DNA of 64,000 nucleotides from an uncultured Saccharospirillaceae bacterium (GCA_950054195.1 CATLPG010000001.1:62001-126000), one strand, 5' to 3'; counted from the first letter of the stretch, positions 55,270 through 64,000 are shown. Numbers and translations are program-made. The notes: generated from the letters alone by a model not told the origin.

Positions 55270-56024
55270 TGCAACTTCCCTCTGGTAAAAAAATTTACTT
55301 TGCTTCTGATTTTCATTTGGGAGTTCCCAATGAAAAATCAAGCAAAGAACGAGAACATCAAATTGTTTCTTGGCTAAATTCTATTTCGAAAGATGCACAT
55401 GAAATTTATTTAGTTGGTGATATTTTCGATTTTTGGTTTGAGTATAAAAGAGCCATTCCAAAGGGGTATACTCGCTTTTTAGGTAAAATAGCAGAGTTAG
55501 TTGATAACGGCATTAAAATTCATTTTTTCACTGGTAATCACGACATGTGGATGTTCGATTATTTTGAAAATGAATTAGGCGTAACCATACATAGAGAAAA
55601 AATCACTTTCGAATACAACAAAAAGAAATTTTTAGTTGCTCATGGTGATGGTTTAGGTCCTGGAGACCATGGATACAAATTCATCAAAAAAGTATTTAGG
55701 AATAAGTTCTGCCAGTGGTGTTTTGCTCGTTTGCATCCTAACTTTGGAATTTGGTTAGCAAACTTTTTCTCTAAAAAAAGTAGGCAACACACCGAAGAAG
55801 ATAAATTTTTAGGCGAAGACAAAGAATGGCTAATCACTTATTGCAAAAAGAAACTTACTGAAGACAACTACAGCTACTTCATTTTTGGTCATCGACACTA
55901 CCCTATAGATTTTAAGCTTGGAGAAGACGCAAGATACATCAACCTTGGTGAGTGGATATCACAAGACAAACACTTTGCTGTTTTTGATGGTAATGAGTTA
56001 AGCTTAAAGAAGCTTGACGCTTAA
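55269..56024 (+). CDS. lpxH: UDP-2,3-diacylglucosamine diphosphatase LpxH
   Basis: Hydrolyses UDP-2,3-diacylglucosamine to 2,3-diacylglucosamine-1-phosphate in lipid A synthesis. The 251-residue metallophosphoesterase has IYFASDFHLGVPN, YLVGDIFDFWFEY, FFTGNHDMWMF, LVAHGDGLGPGDHGYKF and YFIFGHRHYPIDFKLG, each a di-manganese ligand or specificity motif. The F-W-F-E-Y and GDGLGPGDHGYK stretches are LpxH-specific. It overlaps the TlpA stop by 1 bp and its own stop overlaps the convergent regulator gene by 4 bp. Confidence 0.93.
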   Translation: MQLPSGKKIYFASDFHLGVPNEKSSKEREHQIVSWLNSISKDAHEIYLVGDIFDFWFEYKRAIPKGYTRFLGKIAELVDNGIKIHFFTGNHDMWMFDYFENELGVTIHREKITFEYNKKKFLVAHGDGLGPGDHGYKFIKKVFRNKFCQWCFARLHPNFGIWLANFFSKKSRQHTEEDKFLGEDKEWLITYCKKKLTEDNYSYFIFGHRHYPIDFKLGEDARYINLGEWISQDKHFAVFDGNELSLKKLDA

Positions 56025-56695
56025 TTTACCATTAACTTAAAGCCTTTTCCGTGAATATTTACAATTTCTACGCTTTCGTCCTTTTTTAGGTATTTCCTAA
56101 GCTTAGTGATGTAAACATCCATACTCCTTCCATTAAAGTAGTTGTCATCACCCCAAACAGCTTTAAGCATGTCGTTTCTATCAACCTCTTTTCCTTTGTT
56201 TTTACAAAGAATTTTTAATAATTCACTTTCCTTAGTTGTCAACTTGTCTTCCTCTCCATTTAGAGATAAAATACGTGTGTCGTAATTAAAGCTATATGAG
56301 CCTATAGCAAACTCTTTTTTATCTTCCACTTCTATACCCGAACGTTTAATAATAGCATTCATTCGAGCTAAAAGTTCTTCCATGCTAAAAGGTTTGGTTA
56401 GGTAATCGTCTGCTCCAATTTCAAATCCTTTGAGTTTATCTTCTTTCATTCCTTTAGCAGTTAAAAACAAAATAGGTATTTCTTTATCAATACCTCTAAT
56501 GTCTTTAGCAACAGAAAACCCATCTTTTTTGGGCATCATTACGTCAAGAATCACAAAATTATACGATCCGTTAATGAATCTATCGTATGCTATTTCCCCA
56601 TCTGGACATAGTGTAGTCTCAAACCCTTTAGCTCTTAAAAACTGATTTAATAGTAATCCTAAATTTGGATCATCTTCCGCCAATAAAACCTTCAT
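56021..56695 (-). CDS. OmpR/PhoB-type response regulator (RprY-like)
   Basis: A 224-residue transcription factor. Receiver domain 1-120 has acidic pocket E7/D8/D9, phosphoacceptor D51 in FVILDVMMPKKDGF, and the conserved Lys in DDYLTKPF. The DNA-binding domain (about 128-224) is a winged helix: LTTKESELLKILCKNKGKEV, MLKAVWGDDNYFNGRSMDVYITKLRKYL. Closely resembles RprY regulators of Bacteroidetes. It follows the histidine kinase gene by 34 bp and is transcribed with it. The regulon is unknown. Confidence 0.93.
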   Translation of the reverse strand: MKVLLAEDDPNLGLLLNQFLRAKGFETTLCPDGEIAYDRFINGSYNFVILDVMMPKKDGFSVAKDIRGIDKEIPILFLTAKGMKEDKLKGFEIGADDYLTKPFSMEELLARMNAIIKRSGIEVEDKKEFAIGSYSFNYDTRILSLNGEEDKLTTKESELLKILCKNKGKEVDRNDMLKAVWGDDNYFNGRSMDVYITKLRKYLKKDESVEIVNIHGKGFKLMVN

Positions 56696-56729
56696 ATGCT
56701 TAAATAATTAATTGTAAATGTATGCTTAG

Positions 56730-58061
56730 TTAATTTAATTCTGCTTGTTTAGGAAAACAAACAGCAAAAATACTTCCTTTACCGTATGTGCTTTTAACTG
56801 TAACTTTTCCTCCGTGAGCTTCCACAATGGATTTTACATAATTTAATCCTAAACCAAATCCCTTCACATCATGCACATCCCCAGTTGGAACTCTGTAAAG
56901 CTTATCAAAAATCTTGTCTATATTTTCTTTTTTTATTCCAATTCCCTTATCCGCTACTTGTATACAATACGATTGGGCTTTTTCTTTTATTTTAATTGAA
57001 ATTTCTGGCGGTTTTGAGGAATACTTAATAGCATTATCAATTAAGTTCCTTATAACGTTTGAAATGTGTTGATGATCGCCTTCAATGGTCGAGTGCAAAT
57101 GATCTTCCTGAACCGTTATTTTACCATCTGCTTGTTTAATTTTAAGCTTAAAATCATTCACTACGTCCCCCACTAAATCATTTAAATCTAATGAAGCTAT
57201 TTTTAATTTTAGCTTTCCTTTATCCAAAACAGCTGTTTTTAAAACTGTTTCTACTAAATCGCCCAATCGCTTATTTTCTGAATGAATAATATCTACAAAA
57301 CCATCCTTGTTTTCTACATCCACCATGTCAGGATCTTTTAAAGCTTCGCACGCTAACTGAATCGTTGATATTGGAGTTTTCAACTCATGAGTCATGTTAT
57401 TGATAAAATCATTTTTTATTTCGCTAAGCTGCTTCTGTTTAAAAATAGTGTTTACAGTATAATAAAATGCATACACAACTATAAGTATAAGGATAACTGA
57501 AACACTAATAATTAACCACATTTTACTAAACACATAACTGCTCTTTTTAGGGAAAAATATACTTAAGTGAAGATCGTTTAAATCAAAGAACCCGCCTTGC
57601 AAAATCATAATGTTAAACCCTATATCTAACAGCTCTTGAGTAAAAGCTTTTGAACTGCTATCTCTGTAAAAAACAGGCTGTCCTCGTTGGTTAAATACAC
57701 CGTAAACGTATTTTGTATTTATACCTTTTTTAGAAAACTCTCTTTTAATCAATGAATCTAACTGCTTAGGAGTAATTTTATCCTGTGGTGATTCAAAACC
57801 AGACCTTATAACTATTGTTTGACTAGAAAAAGGTGTGTTAGACTCATTTCGATAGACCTCTTTTACATTTTTATTATAGTTCTCCTCAACTATTGCAGGT
57901 ACTTGTTGGGCAACATCACGCATAGCAATACGCACATCTTGATCAAATTGAGCATTTTTTAAAATCAAGGCGTTTTTAACCCAAAAAACCTGAATAACAA
58001 TTAACCCCAATATGGTTATGCTTATCGCTACAATTAATATATTTATTTTACTCTTTACCAC
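56730..58061 (-). CDS. Sensor histidine kinase (RprX-like)
   Basis: A 443-residue membrane kinase, starting with GTG at 58061. Two transmembrane helices (about 9-29 and 178-202) flank a ~150-residue periplasmic domain. The HisKA box NDFINNMTHELKTPISTIQLA (catalytic His near 226) follows, then the ATPase domain with N-box NLIDNAIKYSSKP, G1 DKGIGIKKENIDKIF, G2 GFGLGLNYVKSIVEAHGG and GKGSIFAVCFP. There is no HAMP domain, as is common in Bacteroidota kinases. It is the upstream gene of a two-gene operon with the regulator. PorY, the kinase of PorX, is of similar layout, but pairing here favours the adjacent regulator. Confidence 0.9.
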   Translation of the reverse strand: MVKSKINILIVAISITILGLIVIQVFWVKNALILKNAQFDQDVRIAMRDVAQQVPAIVEENYNKNVKEVYRNESNTPFSSQTIVIRSGFESPQDKITPKQLDSLIKREFSKKGINTKYVYGVFNQRGQPVFYRDSSSKAFTQELLDIGFNIMILQGGFFDLNDLHLSIFFPKKSSYVFSKMWLIISVSVILILIVVYAFYYTVNTIFKQKQLSEIKNDFINNMTHELKTPISTIQLACEALKDPDMVDVENKDGFVDIIHSENKRLGDLVETVLKTAVLDKGKLKLKIASLDLNDLVGDVVNDFKLKIKQADGKITVQEDHLHSTIEGDHQHISNVIRNLIDNAIKYSSKPPEISIKIKEKAQSYCIQVADKGIGIKKENIDKIFDKLYRVPTGDVHDVKGFGLGLNYVKSIVEAHGGKVTVKSTYGKGSIFAVCFPKQAELN

Positions 58062-58233
58062 TTATTATTGCCTGTTTAGACCATTAAAAGTAATCTATTA
58101 AATTCACATCAATAAACTATGATGTTTGTATTTAACATGATTTAACACCAATAATATTTTAACGAAACAATCCTGTAATGCTTCAATTTAATCTGTTTTT
58201 AGGTATTTTAGACCGACTTTATAAACCCACTGA

Positions 58234-58767
58234 ATGAATTTTATTGATGTTTTTGTTTTAGTCTTATTTGTGTGGTTTGGCTACAAAGGCTTTACTAAAG
58301 GTTTGGTTGTAGAATTAGCTAGTATTGTGGCTTTAGTTGTGGGTGTATATGGTGGCTTAAAATTCTCTTACATTGTTTCAAACCTCCTTGTAGAAGATGT
58401 AGAAGGAAAATACCTCCCCATCGTGAGCTTTACTATTACCTTTGCCATCATTGTTTTAATTGTATTTTTAATTGGTAAACTTCTAGAAAAAATAATCAAT
58501 TTAGCTGCGCTAAAAATTGCAAATAAATTAGCTGGTGCAGCATTTGGGGTATTAAAAGTCGCTCTTGCCTTATCCGTTCTAATTACAATTGTTGAGTCAT
58601 ACGACAGGAAATTAAACCTAATTCCTCCAGATCAAAAAGAAAATTCGGTGTGTTATAAGCCCATGTTAAACCTTGCTGGAGTTATTTTGCCTGAGCTGGA
58701 AAAAAACCAACTATTACAAGAAGTTGGCAATGAATTTACAAAGGAACAAAAGTCACAAGCAGAATAA
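58234..58767 (+). CDS. CvpA family inner-membrane protein
   Basis: A 177-residue inner-membrane protein with four hydrophobic segments (about 5-20, 24-48, 64-85, 98-120). The CvpA pattern is NFIDVFVLVLFVWFGYKGFTKGLVVELASIVALVVG at the N-terminus, with a second half ALKIANKLAGAAFGVLKVALALS. CvpA proteins are linked to colicin V production and to maintenance of the cell envelope; the mechanism is unclear. It diverges from the histidine kinase and precedes the pseudo-peptidase/TolB protein by 26 bp. Confidence 0.9.
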   Translation: MNFIDVFVLVLFVWFGYKGFTKGLVVELASIVALVVGVYGGLKFSYIVSNLLVEDVEGKYLPIVSFTITFAIIVLIVFLIGKLLEKIINLAALKIANKLAGAAFGVLKVALALSVLITIVESYDRKLNLIPPDQKENSVCYKPMLNLAGVILPELEKNQLLQEVGNEFTKEQKSQAE

Positions 58768-58793
58768 ATTCCTTTTTCGTACTTTTAGTAATT

Positions 58794-61700
58794 GTGCAAA
58801 AATCGATCATTAAATATCTCCTTTTTTTGTTTGCTACTTTATGTTTTTCAGCGAATGTAAAGAGCCAGTTTTATACAGGTTCTCACCAAGAATTTGGTAA
58901 AAACAGAGTACAGCATGTTAATTTTGCATGGCAATCGCACAACTATAAAAAGTTTAACGTGTTTTTTTATGGAGGTGAAAAACAGCATGCAGAATTTGTT
59001 GCTCGAGCCGTACATGAAAACCTAAAAGAATTACAAAAATTCTTTGAAGTAGAACTAGAAGATAAGTTTAGCGTATTGGTTTATACCCGCTATTCCGATT
59101 TTAAACAAAGTAACCTGGGTTTAACTAATGATATTAGTTCTAATGTAGGGGGGAAAACACAGTTAATTGGAGATAAACTTTTTGTTTATTTCGAAAAAGA
59201 CCAACCAACTTTTGAGGCAAATATTAGAGCTGCTATTGCTCGACTGCTAGTTACTAAAATGCTTTATGGAGGGGATTGGAAAAAAGTATTGCGTTCATCT
59301 GCAACACTCAAGTTACCCGATTGGTTTACCGAAGGATTATATTCTTTTTGTGGTGAAAGCTGGAATCCCGAAATCGACAATATTGTAAAGGATGGCATTT
59401 TATCTGGACGTTATGAAAAACTAACCTATCTAGAAGGAGAAGAAGCCATCCATGCAGGGCATTCCCTATGGAATTATATTTATCAGGTTTATGGTCAAGA
59501 TGTAATTCCAGATATCATTTACATGGTAAATATTTCCAAAAACTTTGAAAGCGGCTTTAAGTTTGTTTTAGGCAAACCAACCAAAACAGTTGTAAATGAA
59601 TGGCTAGCTTACTACCAAAAGCAATATCAAAACGATGAAAATAATCGGTCAAACCCTAAGCAAGAAAAACTAACGCTTAAAAAGAAAAAAACACGAGGAA
59701 AAATAACTGATATAAAATTAAGTCCTAAAGGAGATAAAATTGCCTATGTTAGCAATGAAATAGGCAAACATAAAATCTGGATTTACTACTTAAATAAAAA
59801 TAAATATACTAAGGTAGAGGCTAGAGGCTTTAAAGTAAGAAGAAAAACAGATTACTCAAACCCATTATTAGCATGGAGTACTGATGGTGGTACACTAGCC
59901 TTTATAGATGAATTTGAAGGAGCGGTTAACCTTACCACATACAACTTAACATCAAAGGAAAAAGTTAGAAAAATTGTTCCTGGATTATCTAAAATATTGA
60001 GTTTCGAGTATAGTCCTAAACCTAATGAAATGGTTTTTTCTGCATTAAAAAAAGGACAAGTTGATTTATGGATGTACAACATTAACGGGAACAGTGTAAA
60101 ACAACTTACCGATGATTTCTATGATGATTTATACCCAAGCTTTACCGATAATGGAGAAAAAATAATTTTTTCATCAAATAGGCCTGAAGAAGAACTTTAT
60201 CCAGAAGTAGAAATAAAACCTTTCAATTCTACATATGATTTATACATCATTAACGCAACTGTTAAAGGTAGAAAAGAGCTTAAACGTGTTACAAATACAC
60301 CAAAAATAAACGAAACACTTCCTAGAGAAGTTGATTATCTAAAGTATACTTACATCGCTGATGAAAACGGTATTAAAAATCGATACATAGCAACTTTTGA
60401 TAGTACCATTGCTGCAGTAGATACAGCAATCACTTACCGTTATTTTTCAAAATCATCAATAGTTACAAATTATAAGCGAAGCCTTATTAACTATGATTAT
60501 GTAAGGAAAAAAAATAAAATTGCTCTTTTACAATATAAGGATAGAAGCTACCAAATATATGTAGGGAAAGAAAGTGTTGACCAAATGCTTCTTTCTGAAT
60601 CGGTTATGGACACCTATTTTCAAAACATTGCAAATAACGAGGTAGACTCTTTAAATCAAATTAAAACAGATATTGAAATTGTTAATATCATTCCAGAGTC
60701 TAACAAAAATCAAGTATCAGTCTCTAACTATATGTTTGATGACGACAAAGAAACTCCTAACATATACAACAAGTCTCGAATTAGTGTAAACGACAATTCT
60801 ATTCAAAACGATGAAGAGAAAAAGAAATTTAAACTAGGAAAACAAAAAGAGTATAAGGTAAACTTTACTATAGATAACTTAACCTCTCAAATCGATCAAA
60901 GCTTTTTAAACAACAGTTATCAATTATTTAATCCTGCCTCCCCAAGTTTTAACAACCCAAGCATTAACTTATTTAACATGGTTGAGCTTAAAGATTTAAT
61001 GGAGGACTACCGACTAATAGGTGGAATAAACTTAAATTTTGACTTAGTAGATAACAACTACCTTGTTTCCTTCGAAGACCTAAAATACAGGATAGATAAA
61101 AAATATTTATTTGTTCGTCAATCCTACAGCTCCTTAGAGGACTTAGTACCTATCAAAACAAAAACCCATGAGTTTAAATACCGTTTAAAATATCCATTTA
61201 ACGAAGTAATGGCAGTTGCAGGAACATTCAGTTATAGAAATGACCGAGCAGTTGTTGGTTCAGTAGATCAACCTACACTTGATGAAAGAGGATTTATGAA
61301 TCATTTAGGAGGAGCTAAATTGGAATTTATTTTTGATAACACATTTTATAAAGGAATAAACCTATTGGAAGGTTTTAGGTATAAGTTTTTTGCTGAATTT
61401 TTTCATCAGCTTGATCAAGCTAAAACAGACTTTACAGTTATTGGTGCCGATTTTAGACATTACCAAAAAGTCCATAGAGATTTAATCCTAGCCTCTCGTG
61501 TGGCAGCAAGCACATCCTTTGGAAACCGGAAATTAATCTATTATTTAGGAGGTGTTGATAATTGGATTTTACCTCGATTTAACAATAATGCTGTTATACC
61601 AACTGATAAAGGCTTTACCTATCAAACAATTGCTACACCAATGAGAGGGTTTATACAAAATTCTCGCTTTGGAAATAGTTTTGCTGTAATCAATAACGAA

Positions 61701-62033
61701 TTTAGGTGGCCTATTGTTCGATACTTTAGTAAATATCCTGTACAAAGTAACTTCTTAGATAATTTTCAAATTGTTGGTTTTGGAGATGTTGGTGCTGCAT
61801 GGACAGGTAGCAACCCATACTCAAAAGAAAACTCTTTTAATAAAACAATTATTAGTCAAAAGCCTATTACCGTTGAAATTGAAAACCAACGTGAACCAAT
61901 TGTATTTGGTTACGGCTTTGGGTTAAGATCACAGCTGTTTGGTTATTTTATACGGTTCGATTGGGCCTGGGGAGTTGATGATGGTGAAATTCAAGCCCCA
62001 ATTAGATACTTTTCATTATCTCTAGATTTTTAA
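58794..62033 (+). CDS. Exported MA-type pseudo-peptidase, TolB-like propeller and outer-membrane barrel protein
   Basis: A 1079-residue exported protein, with GTG start at 58794 in front of the signal peptide (about residues 1-24, ending in KSQ). Domain order: gluzincin-like region (about 30-285, with LPDWFTEGLYSFCGESWNPEID), then a PD40/TolB-like beta-propeller (about 300-560, LSPKGDKIAYVSNEIGKHKIWI, WSTDGGTLAFIDEF, ISFNGEKIIFSSN-like). A C-terminal ~450-residue region (from about 690) resembles a BamA/ShlB-type barrel (FGNRKLIYYLGGVDNWILPRF, FGDVGAAWTG, YFIRFDWAWG, terminal LSLDF). The MA-family HExxH is not present where expected, so peptidase activity is doubtful. It overlaps nothing and runs 1 bp before the TauE-like gene. 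Confidence 0.75.
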   Translation: MQKSIIKYLLFLFATLCFSANVKSQFYTGSHQEFGKNRVQHVNFAWQSHNYKKFNVFFYGGEKQHAEFVARAVHENLKELQKFFEVELEDKFSVLVYTRYSDFKQSNLGLTNDISSNVGGKTQLIGDKLFVYFEKDQPTFEANIRAAIARLLVTKMLYGGDWKKVLRSSATLKLPDWFTEGLYSFCGESWNPEIDNIVKDGILSGRYEKLTYLEGEEAIHAGHSLWNYIYQVYGQDVIPDIIYMVNISKNFESGFKFVLGKPTKTVVNEWLAYYQKQYQNDENNRSNPKQEKLTLKKKKTRGKITDIKLSPKGDKIAYVSNEIGKHKIWIYYLNKNKYTKVEARGFKVRRKTDYSNPLLAWSTDGGTLAFIDEFEGAVNLTTYNLTSKEKVRKIVPGLSKILSFEYSPKPNEMVFSALKKGQVDLWMYNINGNSVKQLTDDFYDDLYPSFTDNGEKIIFSSNRPEEELYPEVEIKPFNSTYDLYIINATVKGRKELKRVTNTPKINETLPREVDYLKYTYIADENGIKNRYIATFDSTIAAVDTAITYRYFSKSSIVTNYKRSLINYDYVRKKNKIALLQYKDRSYQIYVGKESVDQMLLSESVMDTYFQNIANNEVDSLNQIKTDIEIVNIIPESNKNQVSVSNYMFDDDKETPNIYNKSRISVNDNSIQNDEEKKKFKLGKQKEYKVNFTIDNLTSQIDQSFLNNSYQLFNPASPSFNNPSINLFNMVELKDLMEDYRLIGGINLNFDLVDNNYLVSFEDLKYRIDKKYLFVRQSYSSLEDLVPIKTKTHEFKYRLKYPFNEVMAVAGTFSYRNDRAVVGSVDQPTLDERGFMNHLGGAKLEFIFDNTFYKGINLLEGFRYKFFAEFFHQLDQAKTDFTVIGADFRHYQKVHRDLILASRVAASTSFGNRKLIYYLGGVDNWILPRFNNNAVIPTDKGFTYQTIATPMRGFIQNSRFGNSFAVINNEFRWPIVRYFSKYPVQSNFLDNFQIVGFGDVGAAWTGSNPYSKENSFNKTIISQKPITVEIENQREPIVFGYGFGLRSQLFGYFIRFDWAWGVDDGEIQAPIRYFSLSLDF

Positions 62034-62034
62034 T

Positions 62035-62427
62035 ATGGGTGGATCAACGTTTTTTATTTTGGTTGCTATCGGTTTAATAGCTGGTGTTGCTTCGGGCTTT
62101 GTAGGCATTGGAGGAGGTATTATCATTGTCCCTTCACTAGTATACATTGTCGGATTAACTCCTCTTCAAGCTCAAGGAACAAGTGTAGCGCTTATGTTAC
62201 CCCCAATTGGAATATTAGCTTTTATGGAATATTACCGATCAGGAAATGTAAACATTTGGTTTGCTATCGTAATTGCATCTGCCTTTATCATTGGTGGGCT
62301 ATTTGGTGCAAAATTTGCACAAAAACTTGATCAAAATTTAATCAAATTAATTTTTGGGGGCATCATGATACTAGCTGCTATTAAACTCATTATCGATGGC
62401 TCTAAGTACTTTTTTAATCAATCATAA
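62035..62427 (+). CDS. Half-size TauE/SafE (TSUP) membrane protein
   Basis: A 130-residue inner-membrane protein with four predicted transmembrane helices (about 4-30, 40-62, 74-96, 100-122). It has the TSUP start GLIAGVASGFVGIGGGIIIVPSLVYI and LTPLQAQGTSVALMLPPIG, then GAKFAQKLDQNLIKLIFGGIMILAA. Full-length TauE/SafE sulfite exporters have two such halves in ~250 residues; here only one is present and the frame is intact on both sides. It might work as a homodimer. Substrate (sulfite, sulfoacetate or another anion) is unknown. It starts 1 bp after the propeller protein gene and 3 bp before the amidohydrolase. Confidence 0.85.
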   Translation: MGGSTFFILVAIGLIAGVASGFVGIGGGIIIVPSLVYIVGLTPLQAQGTSVALMLPPIGILAFMEYYRSGNVNIWFAIVIASAFIIGGLFGAKFAQKLDQNLIKLIFGGIMILAAIKLIIDGSKYFFNQS

Positions 62428-62430
62428 CGG

Positions 62431-63603
62431 ATGATCGATCGCATTAAAACATTAGCTAAAGAAAAACTAAAAGAGGTTGTTTCAATTAGGAGGCACTTAC
62501 ACAAACATCCAGAATTGAGCTTTGAGGAACACAAAACCTCCGCATTTATTCAACAAAAACTAACCGAATTAGGCATTCCATTTAAAAATGGCTTTGTTAA
62601 AACAGGTATTGTTGCTCATATTGAAGGTAAAAACCCTACAAAAAAAGTAATTGCTTTAAGAGCAGATATTGATGCTTTACCCATTCAAGAAGAAAACCAA
62701 GTGGCTTACAAATCGATTAACGATGGAGTGATGCACGCATGTGGACATGATGTTCATACTTCTTCACTATTAGGAACGGCAGCAATTTTAAACGAGCTAA
62801 AAGATCAATTTGAGGGAACAATTAAACTTCTTTTTCAACCTGGTGAAGAAAAACTACCCGGTGGAGCTTCACTAATGATTAAAGAAAATGCCCTAAAAAA
62901 CCCTGATGCTGCTTTAATTATTGGTCAACACGTATTCCCTGATTTACCCTCAGGAAAGCTTGGTTTTAGAAGTGGAATGTACATGGCTTCTGCCGATGAA
63001 ATCTATTTAACCATTAAAGGTAAAGGTGGACATGCTGCACTCCCGCACAAAGTCATCGACCCAATTTATATTAGTTCAGTAATTCTTTCGAGTTTACAAC
63101 AAGTAGTTAGCAGAAATGCTCAACCAACTGTTCCTACAGTACTCTCATTTGGTAAAATAAACTCAAAAGGAGGAGCCACAAATGTTATCCCTGATGAAGT
63201 TTACATTGAAGGTACCTTTAGAACAATGGATGAGGAGTGGAGAGCTAAAGCCCATGAAATAATAACTTCAATTGTAAATAGCACCGCTCAATCTATGGGA
63301 GGATCAGCAATTGTTGACATCAGAAAAGGCTATCCTTTTTTAATGAATAATGAGGAGATTACCATTAAAAGTATTTCTAATGCAAAAGAGTTTTTAGGCG
63401 AGCAAAATGTGATTGACTTAGATTTAAGAATGACTGCTGAAGACTTTGCTTATTACTCACAACAAATACCCGGATGTTTTTATCGATTAGGAACGGGAGA
63501 AAGCACAGGGTTACATACCTCAACATTTAATATCAATGAAGCAGCACTAGAAACCAGCATTGGTTTTATGGCTTACAATGCAATAAAACAACTTAATTCT
63601 TAA
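62431..63603 (+). CDS. M20D-family amidohydrolase / N-acyl-L-amino acid amidohydrolase
   Basis: A 390-residue zinc hydrolase that removes acyl groups from amino acids or related amides. Motifs: IRRHLHKHPELSFEE (N-terminal), ALRADIDALPIQEEN, MHACGHDVHTSSLLGTA (metal binding, C, H and D), LLFQPGEEKLPGGASLMIKENAL, the dimerisation domain (about 185-290, GKGGHAALPHKVIDPI), VIPDEVYIEGTFRTMDE and the C-terminal MTAEDFAYYSQQIPG. All zinc and cysteine ligands are present. No signal peptide, so cytoplasmic. Whether it prefers hippurate, N-acetyl-amino acids or IAA-type amides cannot be read from the sequence. Compactly linked to the TauE-like gene. Confidence 0.93.
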   Translation: MIDRIKTLAKEKLKEVVSIRRHLHKHPELSFEEHKTSAFIQQKLTELGIPFKNGFVKTGIVAHIEGKNPTKKVIALRADIDALPIQEENQVAYKSINDGVMHACGHDVHTSSLLGTAAILNELKDQFEGTIKLLFQPGEEKLPGGASLMIKENALKNPDAALIIGQHVFPDLPSGKLGFRSGMYMASADEIYLTIKGKGGHAALPHKVIDPIYISSVILSSLQQVVSRNAQPTVPTVLSFGKINSKGGATNVIPDEVYIEGTFRTMDEEWRAKAHEIITSIVNSTAQSMGGSAIVDIRKGYPFLMNNEEITIKSISNAKEFLGEQNVIDLDLRMTAEDFAYYSQQIPGCFYRLGTGESTGLHTSTFNINEAALETSIGFMAYNAIKQLNS

Positions 63604-63768
63604 CAACTAAGTCTTATCTACAATAAGTAACTATTAAAAACGTTAAATAAAAACTGAAAATGGATGTTTACCATAGCTAGAAAACTTATGCAATAATCAA
63701 TAAATTAATACTAGTTTGACCTTATAAACATAAAAGAAGTTAAGCAACCATTTTATAACCTATAAAAA

Positions 63769-64000
63769 ATGAATAAAAACATTTTTCTTCCACTTTCACT
63801 TCTTCTTTTTTCTATAGTTAGTAATTACTCTCAAAGTGTTCCTATTGGTCAATGGAGAGAGCATTTATCCTACAATAATGCTATTTCAATTACCCAAGCA
63901 GGAAGTGTTATATACACTGCTTCCAACAATGGTATCATCTCTTATGATGTAAGTGATAATGAAGTGAAGTTTTTGAGTCGTGTTGAAACACTTAGTGATA
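63769..64000 (+). CDS. PorZ-like exported beta-propeller protein (5' part; continues past the window)
   Basis: Only the first 77 codons are inside the window, so the gene is cut at its 3' end. It starts with ATG at 63769 and a signal peptide (MNKNIFLPLSLLLFSIVSNY, then SQ). The following IGQWREHLSYNNAISITQAG and IYTASNNGIISYDVSDNEV are the opening of the propeller in PorZ-type proteins (two-component-regulator-like propeller repeats with a T9SS C-terminal domain). PorZ delivers A-LPS to the T9SS sortase complex in Porphyromonas. The identity depends on these first blades only. Confidence 0.7.
   Translation, partial: MNKNIFLPLSLLLFSIVSNYSQSVPIGQWREHLSYNNAISITQAGSVIYTASNNGIISYDVSDNEVKFLSRVETLSD

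Noticed and set aside
56730-58061. Calling the histidine kinase PorY because PorX is in the window
   Set aside because: It is 15 kb from porX and directly upstream of its own OmpR-type regulator, which is the simpler pairing.
63604-63768. RNA gene or attachment site in the 165-bp spacer before the PorZ-like gene
   Set aside because: The spacer is AT-rich with no stable hairpin, tRNA-like fold or clear promoter; I see nothing supportable in it.

Overview
The window is AT-rich chromosomal DNA from a member of the Bacteroidota, most likely the Flavobacteriales. The evidence is the mix of type IX secretion (T9SS) and gliding genes (PorX, a PorW/SprE-like lipoprotein, GldB, GldC, a PorZ-like propeller), T9SS cargo with type A and type B C-terminal sorting domains, a TonB-dependent receptor plus DUF4249 pair, Bacteroidota-type succinate dehydrogenase, and promoters of the TTG / TAnnTTTG kind. 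Genes are tightly packed. No gene-free stretch exceeds about 185 bp, and I found no rRNA, tRNA, CRISPR array, IS element or prophage.

Layout. 1-7.0 kb: the tail of a PLP-dependent CBS/cysteine synthase-type enzyme, then two large minus-strand envelope genes (a repeat-rich T9SS cargo protein and an unassigned 1144-residue outer-membrane protein). 7.1-17.1 kb: a plus-strand run with an rRNA pseudouridine synthase, a TerB-like protein, sdhC-sdhA-[four-helix-bundle insertion]-sdhB, acpP-fabF, a lipoprotein, an alkyltransferase-like protein, a baeRF-type protein and a small barrel. 17.1-25.5 kb: GH3 and a degenerate LytM/M23 protein on the minus strand, diverging from the PorW/SprE-like gene and gldB, then an accessory patch of unrecognised secreted proteins (23.4-26.0 kb). 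26.0-41.9 kb: a long minus-strand block with DUF3050, mpl, crcB, PAP2 phosphatase, DUF6089, DUF3137, mannose-1-P guanylyltransferase, alanine dehydrogenase, tsaE, OmpA/PD40, gldC, DUF4249, TonB receptor, an LpxH-like phosphoesterase and porX. 41.9-56.0 kb: a plus-strand block with an HD hydrolase, lpxK, purine nucleoside phosphorylase, three T9SS cargo proteins, gatB, two TlpA-type thioredoxins and lpxH. 56.0-64.0 kb: a minus-strand two-component system (RprXY-like), then CvpA, a pseudo-peptidase/TolB-propeller/barrel protein, a half-size TauE, an M20 amidohydrolase and the start of a PorZ-like gene.

How it fits together: envelope biogenesis dominates. Lipid A enzymes (LpxK, LpxH), peptidoglycan recycling (Mpl), T9SS machinery and its cargo, OmpA-type and barrel proteins, and thiol-disulfide proteins sit among housekeeping genes (Sdh, AcpP/FabF, GatB, TsaE, Ald).

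The most unusual structure is a four-helix-bundle (23S rRNA IVP-type) gene inside the sdh operon. It is bracketed by imperfect 18-nt inverted repeats, and removing it would restore a compact sdhA-sdhB junction of about 30 bp. Other points of note: a terminator-like hairpin containing the first codons of the next gene, several enzymes lacking catalytic residues (M23, MGMT-like, MA-like peptidase), and a half-size TauE.
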